Part shown: positions 7,306-15,090 of the stretch, one piece after another | Numbering within the stretch: position 1 is the stretch's first letter | How the letters are laid out: each line of letters starts with the position of its first letter | Origin: Candidatus Bathyarchaeota archaeon | GTDB lineage: Archaea; Thermoproteota; Bathyarchaeia; TCS64 | Direction: 5' to 3' | DNA length: 22,757 bases | Assembly (NCBI GenBank): GCA_016934355.1 | Contig: JAFGTA010000079.1 | Coordinates: forward strand, 1-22,757 | Notes under the pieces: generated by a model | Told to the model about the DNA's origin: nothing | What the model saw: the letters and a program-made list of their open reading frames with translations, nothing else | Databases searched by the model: none | Program-made: the position numbers and the translations under genes

Positions 7306-7566
7306 CTAGGCTAGGTCAAATCCTTGTTCTTTCAGGAAATCCTTTCCTCGTTTTGTTATCGCCCATGAATCTGTTCCGCCCTTCTTCCTAGCCAAACCGT
7401 ATCTTCTGAGCCACTTCAATATCTTTGACGCCTCTTCTTTGTATGGACTTTGTAGCTTTTTACGGATAACTGGTTCAAGGACGTGTGCGTGTATAGACTC
7501 TGTTACCTCCCATAGCGCCAGCAGTCCCGCTATTACTCCGTTCAGATGCTTGGCTTTGACATCCAT
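7306..7566 (-). CDS. Small winged-helix-like protein, function unknown
   Basis: An 86-aa protein rich in Lys and Arg. Residues 45-80 (EASKILKWLRRYGLARKKGG, then SWAITKRGKDFL) read like a recognition helix plus wing of a winged-helix DNA-binding domain. ATG at 7566 follows AAGTAAGG and an A/T-rich leader; TATA-like GCATATATTG lies upstream around 7600. It is transcribed divergently from the next small gene and sits in a segment that is more A/T-rich than the genes around it. No specific family is recognised. Confidence 0.6.
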   Translation of the reverse strand: MDVKAKHLNGVIAGLLALWEVTESIHAHVLEPVIRKKLQSPYKEEASKILKWLRRYGLARKKGGTDSWAITKRGKDFLKEQGFDLA

Positions 7567-7636
7567 TCCTTACTTTTATTTATTTTAAAATGTTAAACAA
7601 TATATGCTAAGTAAACCAAATATTACTTAGTAAACC

Positions 7637-7643
7637 TTATAAT
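7637..7643 (+). promoter_or_regulatory. TATA box for the gene at 7670
   Basis: TTATAAT is centred about 30 nt before the ATG at 7670. It predicts a leaderless or nearly leaderless transcript and supports that start over ATG 7652. Confidence 0.45.
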
Positions 7644-7669
7644 GTGTCTTAATGCTAAGTACATTAAAC

Positions 7670-7936
7670 ATGGTTTTCACCACGCAGCTCAAGCACTTCA
7701 AAAAGTCCGGTGCGAGGCTATATATCAAACAGGATCTGCTCAACTCCCCGGATTTCCCCTTTGAGGACGACGAGATACTGAAAGTCGAGATAGTGGACGG
7801 AAGGTTAATGCTGTCGAAGCCCGAGTGGTGGGAAGTGCTTGACTGGGACCAGATGCCCCAAGTGTGGAGGACGCTACCCGATGAGATCAAGGCACAGATA
7901 CGCGCAGCAGGGCTCGCCCCTAACTCAATGGATTAG
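7670..7936 (+). CDS. Small protein with AbrB-like N-terminal pattern, function unknown
   Basis: An 88-aa protein starting MVFTTQLKHFKKSG. The pattern KSGARLYIKQDLL, a short acidic linker, then ILKVEIVDGRLMLSK resembles the two-hairpin AbrB/SpoVT fold (compare KGQ-x-TIP then VEVE-x-DGK in typical members). It is followed by a Trp-rich segment (PEWWEVLDWDQMPQVW) and a charged helix. I infer a DNA-binding antitoxin-like role with low confidence. ATG 7652 is in frame, but the TATA position favours 7670. A 43-aa ORF follows 28 nt downstream on the same strand, making a two-gene unit that resembles a small toxin-antitoxin arrangement; no toxin fold is evident. Confidence 0.6.
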   Translation: MVFTTQLKHFKKSGARLYIKQDLLNSPDFPFEDDEILKVEIVDGRLMLSKPEWWEVLDWDQMPQVWRTLPDEIKAQIRAAGLAPNSMD

Positions 7937-7964
7937 AGTACTGGGACGCGAGGTAACCAGATAA

Positions 7965-8096
7965 ATGGTCAACCAAGACATAGAAAAGAAAATAGAACTA
8001 ATCCAAAATATCGCGCAGGAGATCGCTGAGATTCTCAAAGACATCCCAGATGAGCACTTAATCCAGAGTATTCGTGAAACCCGTGAAGAACGGTAA
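7965..8096 (+). CDS. Small helical ORF (43 aa), function unknown
   Basis: ATG at 7965 is preceded by GAGGTAA with an 8-nt spacer, one of the better Shine-Dalgarno sites here. The frame encodes MVNQDIEKKIELIQNIAQEI then a charged helix ending RETREER: almost entirely helical with hydrophobic residues spaced as in an amphipathic or coiled-coil helix. It lies 28 nt after the 88-aa gene and is probably co-transcribed with it. The ribosome site, heptad-like pattern and operon position make translation likely. It could be an antitoxin-like partner of the preceding protein. No family is recognised. Confidence 0.55.
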   Translation: MVNQDIEKKIELIQNIAQEIAEILKDIPDEHLIQSIRETREER

Positions 8097-8148
8097 ACTA
8101 TGTAATCGATTCCAACCCTTCGTTGCTCACCCAACGCCCCTTATCTAG

Positions 8149-8964
8149 CTAGAAATTGTCCTCCGTGTACTCCACGATGGACATGAAGAATGGGTAGCCG
8201 TCGCCGTACTCCGGTGGAGCCTTCCGCTTGGTCCACTCCGGCATCAGGTAGCCGTAGTACGCCCGCTCGGGGTGCGGCATCAGCCCTAGTACCGTGCCCT
8301 CGGGGTTGCAGATTCCTGCGATGTCGTGGTAGGCGCCGTTGGGGTTCTCGGGCCAGTCAAGCCCGGCGTATGAGCCGTCCGCCCTCACGTACCTCCACAC
8401 GAGCATGTCCTGGTCGTACAGCCTCTCAAGCAGCTCCTCTCGCCTCTCAGGCGGCAGGATGAACCTTCCCTCTCCGTGGGCAACGGGGCACCTGAGCACG
8501 TAGCCGGGCTCCAGCCCCGCCATCATCCCGCACTTGCCGCTGCCGATATACTTCATCCTTATCCACCTGTTCTGGTAGCCTCTAGTGCTGTTCCCGAGCG
8601 CCGCCTCAGGGTATATACTCTTGCCCTCCCATCCGGGCAGGTAGCCCATCTCCACGAGCTGCTGGAAACCGTTACAGATGCCGATGACGGGTTTCCCCGC
8701 GTCTACGAAAGCCGAAAGCTCCCTCCCGATCCTGTACTCGCACTCCTTTGCCCAGATGGCTCCGCTGCGTACATAGTCGCCGTAGCTGAAGCCCCCTGGA
8801 AAGACGAGCACATTGTAGTCCTCTAGGTTCCGCTCCCTGAATATCCTCTGGGTGTGGATCAGTTCCACCTGGACTCCCAGGTCCCTGAAGGCCCTGACTG
8901 TCTCGGTGTCGCAGTTGGTGCCCGGGGCGCGCATCAGCAGCACCCTGATCTCCTCGCGCCTCAT
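8149..8964 (-). CDS. purQ: Phosphoribosylformylglycinamidine synthase, glutaminase subunit PurQ
   Basis: Supplies ammonia from glutamine to PurL in step four of purine synthesis (FGAR to FGAM). I use ATG 8964 (271 aa): it overlaps the PurL stop as ATGA and has GGAGG 7 nt upstream, whereas the longer 280-aa form starts inside purL. Class I glutaminase features are present: oxyanion region FPGGFSYGDYVRSGAIWAKE, nucleophile Cys97 in GICNGFQQL, and His231/Glu233 in MPHPERAYY. At 271 residues it is longer than the roughly 225-aa PurQ of many bacteria, with the extra sequence in inserts near 105-140 and 175-220, closer to the glutaminase domain of large PurL enzymes. Last gene of the purSLQ operon. 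Confidence 0.96.
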   Translation of the reverse strand: MRREEIRVLLMRAPGTNCDTETVRAFRDLGVQVELIHTQRIFRERNLEDYNVLVFPGGFSYGDYVRSGAIWAKECEYRIGRELSAFVDAGKPVIGICNGFQQLVEMGYLPGWEGKSIYPEAALGNSTRGYQNRWIRMKYIGSGKCGMMAGLEPGYVLRCPVAHGEGRFILPPERREELLERLYDQDMLVWRYVRADGSYAGLDWPENPNGAYHDIAGICNPEGTVLGLMPHPERAYYGYLMPEWTKRKAPPEYGDGYPFFMSIVEYTEDNF

Positions 8965-11333
8965 CGCCTGGCCTCCAGCGGCGTCTTCCACGCCCCAATC
9001 AGCTGCCCCAGCCCAAGCTCGAACAGCAGGCTGCCGTCCATCGTCACCGACAGCGCCTCATCCGCCTTCACAGCGCCGACGCAGGCGACAGCCGAGTCCC
9101 CCATGACCTCGACGAACCTCGCCGTCGCGACCGGCGGCACCTCCACCAATAGCCGCCCGTTGGACTCGCTGAACAGCAGCACGTCGTCCCTCATCGGCTC
9201 AGATACAGGGACCTTTCCGATATCAAGGTCGACGCCGAAGCCTCCTGTGAACGCCATCTCGGCAACCGCCACGGCCAGCCCGCCTTCGCTGCAGTCGTGG
9301 CAAGCCCTGACGAGCCCCTCGTCCATCGTCTGAAGCACGCGCTTGTACGCCGCTATGTTCCTCTCCGGGTCCACCCGTGGAACCGAGCCGCCGAGCTCGC
9401 CGTGGAGCCGTAGGTACTCGCTTCCCCCTATCTCGGGCTTCGTGACGCCGACAAGGTAGAGGGCGTTCCCCGGCTCCTTGAGCTCCATGCTGACGGCTTT
9501 CCTGACGTCCGGCACGATGCCCAGCGAGGTCACCAGCAGCGTGGGCGCCACGGGCCCCAACGGGCTCTCGTTGTAGAGGCTGTCCTTCCCTGACACGAAC
9601 GGCGCCCCGTACGCCTTGGCTGTGTCGTAGCAGCCGCGGCACGCGTAGACAAGCCCTCCCAGCCTGTCCTCGTACTCGGGGTTTCCCCACGTGAAGTTGT
9701 CCAGCAGCGCCCACCGCCTGCCGCCGACGCAGACGCTGTTCCTGACCGCCTCGTCGACGACGCCAGCCGCCATCCAATATGGGTCGATCTTGCCGTACCT
9801 GGGGTTCACGCCGCTCGCGACGCTGACGCCTCTCCACGAGTCGTCCAGCGGCTTCAGCACCGAGGCGTCGCTGGGCCCTGCGTTCCAGCCTTGGAGTGGT
9901 TTGATCACCGTCTGCCCCTTGACCTCCTGGTCGTAGCGCCTGACTACCTTCTCCTTGCTGCATATTGCGTAAGAAGCCAGCAGCCTCAGCAATACGCCGC
10001 CGAGGTCCACGGGCTCCGGCACCTCAGGGTCAGAGAGGATGGGCGGAGCCCACTTGGTCTTCCTGTGCAGCCGCGGCGGGTTGAACAGGTTCTCCAGCAC
10101 GATGTTCCCGATCTCGACGCCATTGTATTTGAGCCTCGCTATCCCCGAGTCGTCGTAAGTTCCGAGTACGGTGGTCTCCACCTGCTCGTCTGAGAAAATC
10201 TGGATGACTTGGTCGAGGTTCTCGGGTGGGACCGCGAGTAGCATCCGCTCCTGGCTCTCGCTTATCCATATCTCCCACGGCGCCATCCCCTCCGCCTTCA
10301 ACGGTATCCTGTCGATGTGCACCTCGACGCCGAGCCCGTACCTGTCCGCGGTCTCGCAGACCCCGCAGCTCAGCCCTCCGCCGCCGATGTCCGTGATTCC
10401 CGAGCCCAGCCGCCTGTCGCTGATCTGCTTCACAGCGCGCTTGATCTTCTCTTCCTCGATGGGGTTCGCGATCTGGACGGCGGGGCGGCTCACCTCCTCC
10501 GAGTCCTCGGTGAGCTCAGCCGACGCGAACGTGACTCCGTGGATTCCGTCTCTCCCGGTTCTACCGCCGGCGAGGACGGCGTAGTCGCCTGGCTTCACGT
10601 CGCGTATGTACTGGTCTTTGGGGAGTACCCCGATGCAGCCGCAGTATACCACCACGTTGCCCGTGTAGTCGTCGTCGAACACGGTGGCGCCGTTCACCGT
10701 GGGGATGCCAATGCTGTTGCCGTAGCTTCCGATGCCGTCCACGACGCCCCTGAACAGGTAGAGAGGGTGCTTCACCCCCTCGGGCAGCCCCTCGTAGCCG
10801 CGATCCAGCGGCCCGAAGCACAGGACATCGGTGTTCGCTATGGGGTCGGCCCAGACGCCGAGTATGTCCCTGATGACGCCGCCGAGTCCAGTGGCTGCGC
10901 CGCCGAAGGGCTCTATTGCAGAGGGGTGGTTATGGGTCTCCACCTTGACCGCTACCCCGATGTTGTCGGTGAGGTCCACTATCCCGGCGTTGTCCTCGAA
11001 GACGCTGAAGCACCACCCAGGCTTCAGCTCGTCTATGAGGCTTCTGAAGTAGGTCTTCAGCAGCCCGTCCACCCTTCCCGTTGGGGTGTCTATTATCCCG
11101 GCGAAGGTCTTGTGGCTGCAGTGCTCGGACATGGTCTGGTCGAATGTCTGGAGCTCGATGTCCGTCGCACGCCGCTCCCTGAGCACGTAGTGGTCGGCGA
11201 TGTACCTGAGCTCGGCCAGCGACAGTCCCAGCCCCAAGGTGCCCGCTATCTCTCTGAGCTCCTCGTCCGAGGCGTTGAGCAGGTCTATGTGGTGGTGCTC
11301 GAACGGAGCGTCTGCGACGGTGACTCTGCTCAT
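8961..11333 (-). CDS. purL: Phosphoribosylformylglycinamidine synthase, PurL subunit
   Basis: The 790-aa ATP-dependent synthetase subunit of FGAM synthase. Active-site segment SEHCSHKTF lies at 69-77, and the FGAR/ATP-binding stretch ETHNHPSAIEPFGGAATG at 132-149. Two AIRS-type halves follow: the first has GRDGIHGVTFASAEL and DIGGGGLSCGVCETA, the second has GKDSLYNE and ACHDCSEGGLAVAVAEMAF. It is somewhat longer than the usual 720-750 aa small PurL. Both ends overlap neighbours by 4 nt (ATGA with purS upstream and purQ downstream), so the three subunits are translationally coupled. Long open frames on the opposite strand here are shadows. Confidence 0.97.
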   Translation of the reverse strand: MSRVTVADAPFEHHHIDLLNASDEELREIAGTLGLGLSLAELRYIADHYVLRERRATDIELQTFDQTMSEHCSHKTFAGIIDTPTGRVDGLLKTYFRSLIDELKPGWCFSVFEDNAGIVDLTDNIGVAVKVETHNHPSAIEPFGGAATGLGGVIRDILGVWADPIANTDVLCFGPLDRGYEGLPEGVKHPLYLFRGVVDGIGSYGNSIGIPTVNGATVFDDDYTGNVVVYCGCIGVLPKDQYIRDVKPGDYAVLAGGRTGRDGIHGVTFASAELTEDSEEVSRPAVQIANPIEEEKIKRAVKQISDRRLGSGITDIGGGGLSCGVCETADRYGLGVEVHIDRIPLKAEGMAPWEIWISESQERMLLAVPPENLDQVIQIFSDEQVETTVLGTYDDSGIARLKYNGVEIGNIVLENLFNPPRLHRKTKWAPPILSDPEVPEPVDLGGVLLRLLASYAICSKEKVVRRYDQEVKGQTVIKPLQGWNAGPSDASVLKPLDDSWRGVSVASGVNPRYGKIDPYWMAAGVVDEAVRNSVCVGGRRWALLDNFTWGNPEYEDRLGGLVYACRGCYDTAKAYGAPFVSGKDSLYNESPLGPVAPTLLVTSLGIVPDVRKAVSMELKEPGNALYLVGVTKPEIGGSEYLRLHGELGGSVPRVDPERNIAAYKRVLQTMDEGLVRACHDCSEGGLAVAVAEMAFTGGFGVDLDIGKVPVSEPMRDDVLLFSESNGRLLVEVPPVATARFVEVMGDSAVACVGAVKADEALSVTMDGSLLFELGLGQLIGAWKTPLEARR

Positions 11334-11581
11334 CTCAACTCACTTAGCTCGAACCTGTAGTCGTCCTTCGTAGGGTTCGTCAGAAGCCTGCGGCACATCT
11401 CATCCATCGCCGCCTCGGCTGAGGCTCTGTCCTTCGCCTCGAACGTGACCTCGTACGCCTTGCTCGCCCTGACCATCCCCACAGCGTAGCCGAGGCCCCT
11501 GAGCGCCTCTGCGGTGGCGTCCCCCTCCGGGTCGCTGTACCCCGATTTGAGGGAGACATATACAAACGCTTTGAACTTCAC
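11330..11581 (-). CDS. purS: Phosphoribosylformylglycinamidine synthase subunit PurS
   Basis: The 83-aa small subunit that bridges PurL and PurQ in the FGAM synthase complex. The ferredoxin-like pattern is typical: MKFKAFVYVSLKSGYSDPEG, then ALRGLGY, VRASKAYEVTFEA and MCRRLLTNPTKDDYRFEL. The usual length is about 80-85 aa. Start is GTG at 11581 with no Shine-Dalgarno; it is the first gene of the operon. A TATA-like TTTTATTAAA at 11636-11645 (minus strand) predicts a leader of about 34 nt. Confidence 0.94.
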   Translation of the reverse strand: MKFKAFVYVSLKSGYSDPEGDATAEALRGLGYAVGMVRASKAYEVTFEAKDRASAEAAMDEMCRRLLTNPTKDDYRFELSELR

Positions 11582-11635
11582 TTTTATCAGCCTACGTCAG
11601 CCTGGGGATCGTGCTGGACGGCCCAGACCACCTGA

Positions 11636-11645
11636 TTTAATAAAA
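11636..11645 (-). promoter_or_regulatory. TATA box for purSLQ
   Basis: Minus-strand TTTTATTAAA about 60 nt upstream of the purS GTG. The predicted transcript start is near 11615. No recognisable purine riboswitch structure is seen in the leader. Confidence 0.4.
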
Positions 11646-11721
11646 GTGTAAATATAATAAGCTTTTTCCCCGCTGATTTAGCATGAAAAACATCATGTTT
11701 AGGTGATTGGTTAAACAATAA

Positions 11722-11750
11722 AGGAAAAACGGGTTGGGGCAAACGCCCCT
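11722..11750 (-). terminator. Hairpin plus T-tract terminator after ATPase subunit K
   Basis: GGGGC/GCCCC 5-bp stem with a 4-nt loop at 11736-11749, followed on the minus strand by a short GTTTTTC tract. It lies about 10-35 nt past the subunit K stop. The remainder of the purS-K gap (11582-11758) is A/T-rich promoter DNA. Confidence 0.5.
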
Positions 11751-11758
11751 TGCTCGTT

Positions 11759-12196
11759 CTAACCGCCGCTAAGTAGTATGGCGACGATTAGCCCGTAGAT
11801 AGCGAGGCCCTCACCGAGAGCGACGAACAGGAGCGACCAGATACTGAGTTCCGGTCTCTCCGTAAGCATCTCAGCTCCCGCCTTCGCAGCTACCATGATA
11901 CAGAGGGCTGAAGCGAATGCCGCCCCGATCATCGTAAGCGCTGCGGTGAGAACTGGCCAAGCAGCTTCAGGAATCATATCACCTTCACCTCCTCCAAACA
12001 TGATAACCAACGAGAAGAACAAGTTAATAACCAGCGTAAAGGCGCTAAACACCTTGAGGGAGATACCCCATATCGGTGTCGGCTTGCCCTCTAGCTCCGC
12101 CGATGAGTTGATCACCGTGCTCTGGACCATTGTCCAGGCGGCGGCGACGATGCTCACGACGACGAGGACCAGCTGTGGCGTGAGTGCCTCCAACAT
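11759..12196 (-). CDS. atpK: A/V-type ATPase subunit K (membrane rotor c subunit, four-helix form)
   Basis: Rotor-ring proteolipid that carries ions in the archaeal ATP synthase. ATG 12196 gives 145 aa, with a G-rich stretch GGGGGGCG just upstream as ribosome site; a TTG at 12232 would add a polar tail and is rejected. Four helices: about 8-30, 43-68, 80-108 and 118-142. The second hairpin is canonical: AAKAGAEMLTERPEL, then LGEGLAIYGLIVAILL with the ion-binding Glu129, as in 16-kDa duplicated subunits that keep one Glu. The first hairpin is divergent, lacking the glycine-ladder of helix 1 and any acidic residue in helix 2. It has its own promoter downstream of subunit I, which fits the need for many copies. 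Confidence 0.88.
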   Translation of the reverse strand: MLEALTPQLVLVVVSIVAAAWTMVQSTVINSSAELEGKPTPIWGISLKVFSAFTLVINLFFSLVIMFGGGEGDMIPEAAWPVLTAALTMIGAAFASALCIMVAAKAGAEMLTERPELSIWSLLFVALGEGLAIYGLIVAILLSGG

Positions 12197-12283
12197 TAGC
12201 GCCCCCCCTGTCTGTGTAGGACTGTGGAGCAAGTCGAGTTCAAGATGTTTTCCTCTCCTTTCTTTCTTATCGGTGTCCTGTGT

Positions 12284-12294
12284 GCATATATATC
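12284..12294 (-). promoter_or_regulatory. TATA box for ATPase subunit K
   Basis: Minus-strand GATATATATGC, 90-100 nt before the subunit K ATG. It predicts a leader of about 65 nt with a strong G-rich ribosome site, separate from the subunit I transcript. T-rich DNA just after the subunit I stop (12300-12336) may end that transcript. Confidence 0.55.
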
Positions 12295-12336
12295 TTTTCC
12301 ACGAGAAGAAAAGGACCGAAAAGTGGGGATAGGAGC

Positions 12337-14553
12337 TCAGCTCTTGTTGATGCGGAAGGGCTTGAACGGCACCCCACTGCCGTGATAGAACTTGCCCATG
12401 AACTCGTAGTAGAGTAGCCTCAGCGACTGGACGCTGCTTGACACGAACTCGAAGCTCAACGCGATGACGTTCATGATCAATAGTCCCAGAATGCCACTGC
12501 CAATGGCTTGGCCCAGGGCCTCACCTGCACCGGCGAGGCTCGCGTGGGCTAGCGCGAAGGCTGCGATACGTAGGAAGCTGAACATGTTTGCGAGCCCCTC
12601 AACGAAGGTCATCAGTAGACCTCCAAGCCCCTCGCCCAAAGACTCTACGCTTACGCCGTGCCCGTGTTGGACCGAGTGAAGCACCGGCTCCATGAAGGAA
12701 AGCGCCATGCCGGCGAGCATCAGCATGAACGGCCAGTTACCCACCATCATCATGATGTCGAGTCCCTCTGTGAACAGGGCGCCGGCTGAGAGGTAGAGCC
12801 CCGTCACATAGAGCCCCATCCCGAAGCCGTGCTCCCCGATCATGCCCACGTAGTTGCCCTCCTTGAAGGCGTTGAACGCCCCCAGCAGCGACCCTAGGAC
12901 GATCTCGATGGCACCCACCATGAATATGAGGTTCATGAGTTCGCCCATCTGGTGCACCGGGTTAGGCATTATCGGGTAATTGAACGGCAATGATATGTGG
13001 GCCCCGTGCAGCCAGTGAGTTATGCCGTGCTCGATCAGGAAGAACGAGTCGTACATGAACCCGAATAATATCGCGGCTATTCCCATCGGGATGAACAGGT
13101 TGGTGAGGTACTTCATCATACCCTTCTCGAACCTGCTGCGGAGCGCGAGGCCGATCGCCAGATATATGAGCCCCTGCCCGATGTCGCCGAACATCAGCCC
13201 GAACTGGAAGCAGAATACAAGCACAGAGATGTAGCCTGGGTTTAGCTCCTCGGCGCTGGGCCAGCCCCTGAGCCTGGTAAGAATCCAAGTCGGCCCGAGG
13301 AAGCTTGGCATCTCAAGCGCCGGCGTAGGCGCGTGCTTGTCATCGTGGCCCAGATCACTAACCTCCACGAACAGCGTCTCGCCGATGCTCTTCTCGACGT
13401 CCCTGATGGCCGTCTGCATGACCGGTATCTGGCTCTCAGGCGTATAGCCCTGAAGAACACTGATCACCTTGCCCCGGAGCACAGGTGCGTTCTTCCTTGA
13501 GAACGTTCGTAGAAGGTTGACGTAGAACGCTACGACGCCCAGGGACTCCGCCTGCTCCTCCTTGAACTTGGCGATCTCCTGCCTGTGGCTCTCCTCGTTC
13601 TCCTTGATCTTGCCGTCGTACTCCTCCTTGAGGGCAGCCACGTTTGCCTCGTACTCGCCCTCAAGTTCCTCTAACCGGGTCCAAACCTTTTTCTCCTCTG
13701 GGTTTTCGTCCTCGACCGCCTTCTTGCTCTTCTCCATCTCGGCGATCTGGGCCCGGTACTTCTCGATGGCCTCTTTCCTCTTGCTGGGGTCCAGCACAAG
13801 GAGGAGGTCCCCAGACTCAAGCACGTCGAATATGTCCTTTATATCGTAGATGAGGAAAAGCGCATCGACCCACTTCCGGCTCTCCTCCGAGCCGAACACG
13901 AAGATGAAGCTCTCCTCTTCGCTGATCTTGGCCGTGCGGTGGTAGGTCTCCGGGTACCGCTTCAAGTACTCGACCATCTTGGGGATGAACTCGGTCTTGG
14001 CTACGCCGACGGCGAAGCAGTTCTTCAGCTCCTCGGGCTCCAGCGCCTGGACTGACTCCAGCCTCGCCTTCAGCGCGACCCGCTGGTCCCTGTACTTAAC
14101 CTTCTCCTCGTCGATGGTCTCAAGCTGCTTCGCGAGCTCAGCCTTGGCGTCTTCCAGGTTCGCCTTCTCGAGGGCCAGCTTCTTCTGCAGCTCCTCCACG
14201 ACCCTGTTGTTCCGGACGTGGACGTCCTCCTCACTCGCCTCGATCTTGTCTATGAAGACCGACGCGTCCTTGATGATGGACTCGACTTTACCTACGGGGT
14301 CGAGCGAAAACGACCTAAGCTCATCCACGCTTGGGGTAACCCGCTCCACCTTCATCTCGCCGAGAGGCTCGACGAACCGGGCCTGGATCCTCTGGTAAAG
14401 CTCCCTGTAATCCACCTGCTCCTCCGGGGCCCCCCTCAGCCCCTCGTACTCGGCGCCCGTCACAGGGGTCAGCTGCGTCACCTGAGCCCTGCCAAGAGAC
14501 TCGAGTACTAAACCCTCGTACTCGGGGGGAGTGATGATGGTGACCTTCTTCAT
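12337..14553 (-). CDS. atpI: A/V-type ATPase subunit I (a subunit, stator and ion channel)
   Basis: The 738-aa stator subunit. The N-terminal cytoplasmic half (about 1-400) starts MKKVTIITPPEYEGLVLESL and has two coiled-coil arms (about 85-145 and 255-330). The C-terminal half has seven or eight membrane helices. Functional residues are visible: Arg662 in FLRIAAFALAHASLA, Glu702 and Arg712 in ALSFEFVSSSVQSLRLLYYE, matching the channel arginines of this family. ATG 14553 follows GGTGA; the preceding TTG codon at 14556 has slightly better spacing and is an alternative. Subunit K follows 140 nt downstream, but the catalytic A/B and other subunits are not in this window. Confidence 0.95.
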   Translation of the reverse strand: MKKVTIITPPEYEGLVLESLGRAQVTQLTPVTGAEYEGLRGAPEEQVDYRELYQRIQARFVEPLGEMKVERVTPSVDELRSFSLDPVGKVESIIKDASVFIDKIEASEEDVHVRNNRVVEELQKKLALEKANLEDAKAELAKQLETIDEEKVKYRDQRVALKARLESVQALEPEELKNCFAVGVAKTEFIPKMVEYLKRYPETYHRTAKISEEESFIFVFGSEESRKWVDALFLIYDIKDIFDVLESGDLLLVLDPSKRKEAIEKYRAQIAEMEKSKKAVEDENPEEKKVWTRLEELEGEYEANVAALKEEYDGKIKENEESHRQEIAKFKEEQAESLGVVAFYVNLLRTFSRKNAPVLRGKVISVLQGYTPESQIPVMQTAIRDVEKSIGETLFVEVSDLGHDDKHAPTPALEMPSFLGPTWILTRLRGWPSAEELNPGYISVLVFCFQFGLMFGDIGQGLIYLAIGLALRSRFEKGMMKYLTNLFIPMGIAAILFGFMYDSFFLIEHGITHWLHGAHISLPFNYPIMPNPVHQMGELMNLIFMVGAIEIVLGSLLGAFNAFKEGNYVGMIGEHGFGMGLYVTGLYLSAGALFTEGLDIMMMVGNWPFMLMLAGMALSFMEPVLHSVQHGHGVSVESLGEGLGGLLMTFVEGLANMFSFLRIAAFALAHASLAGAGEALGQAIGSGILGLLIMNVIALSFEFVSSSVQSLRLLYYEFMGKFYHGSGVPFKPFRINKS

Positions 14554-14572
14554 CAAAGTGATTCACCTTAAT

Positions 14573-14648
14573 GCTGCTCTATTTGATAAAAAGGTTTCCG
14601 GGGAACACCAATTTATCACTTACCCCACGAAAAAGGGTGTAGAGCAGC
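14573..14648. repeat. Nested inverted repeat between CBS gene and ATPase subunit I
   Basis: A perfect 9-bp inverted pair GCTGCTCTA (14573-14581) / TAGAGCAGC (14640-14648) encloses a second imperfect dyad: GATAAA (14585-14590), GGT, TTCC, then GGAA, ACC and TTTATC (14612-14617). On the minus strand a TTTTT run at 14630-14634 and A/T-rich TATA-like DNA lie inside. It could be a terminator for the CBS transcript, an operator for subunit I, or both. Confidence 0.5.
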
Positions 14649-14657
14649 CTGTTCTAG

Positions 14658-15080
14658 CTATTTTTTCCGCAGCAGCGAGCTGAACTGAGTCAGCGATGAC
14701 ACGGTGACTGCATTAATCATGTCCGCTTCAGAGATAATACCGACCAACGCGTCTCCGTCACTAACTAGGAGCCTCCGCACCTTCCTTTGCTTCAGCACCC
14801 TCATAGCTTCAAGGATGGGTGTATCCTTCTTTATTGAGATCAAAGGGCTCGACATGATGTCCTCGACGGGGCACTCCCGTGGGTCGCGGCACTCCACTAT
14901 GACCCTTGCGAGGAGATCACTCTTCGTGACGATCCCAGCCGGCTTGCCGTCCTTCGTGATTATGATGCTGCCTATGTTCTTTTCCAGCATACGCTCCGCC
15001 GCCTCCTTGACGGAGCCTGTGCTCTCGATTGTAACCAGCTTGCTCATGATGTCGGAGACTACGGACGGGAACCTCTCCAT
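14658..15080 (-). CDS. Tandem CBS-domain protein
   Basis: A 140-aa protein made of two CBS domains (about 5-65 and 73-130), a pair that usually folds into a Bateman module binding adenosyl nucleotides. Domain 1 shows IMSKLVTIESTGSVKEAAER and GSIIITKDGKPAGIVTKSDL; domain 2 shows IMSSPLISIKKDTPILEAM and VGIISEADMINAV. There is no attached catalytic domain. ATG 15080 follows GGTGA, and the gene starts 10 nt after the RAM-domain gene ends, so the two are likely co-transcribed. It may sense AMP/ATP or SAM; ligand is inference. Confidence 0.9.
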   Translation of the reverse strand: MERFPSVVSDIMSKLVTIESTGSVKEAAERMLEKNIGSIIITKDGKPAGIVTKSDLLARVIVECRDPRECPVEDIMSSPLISIKKDTPILEAMRVLKQRKVRRLLVSDGDALVGIISEADMINAVTVSSLTQFSSLLRKK

Positions 15081-15090
15081 CTCAGCTCAC

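Noticed and set aside
8121..8136. CGTTG/CAACG stem between the 43-aa ORF and purQ as a terminator
   Set aside because: Five-bp stem without a T tract on either strand; too weak to call.
10317..11360. 347-aa open frame on the plus strand opposite purL/purS
   Set aside because: Antisense to a fully conserved PurL; composition (Val/Asp/His-rich) follows from high third-position GC of the true gene.
12197..12232. TTG 12232 as start of ATPase subunit K
   Set aside because: Adds a polar 12-residue tail ahead of helix 1, while ATG 12196 has a strong G-rich ribosome site.
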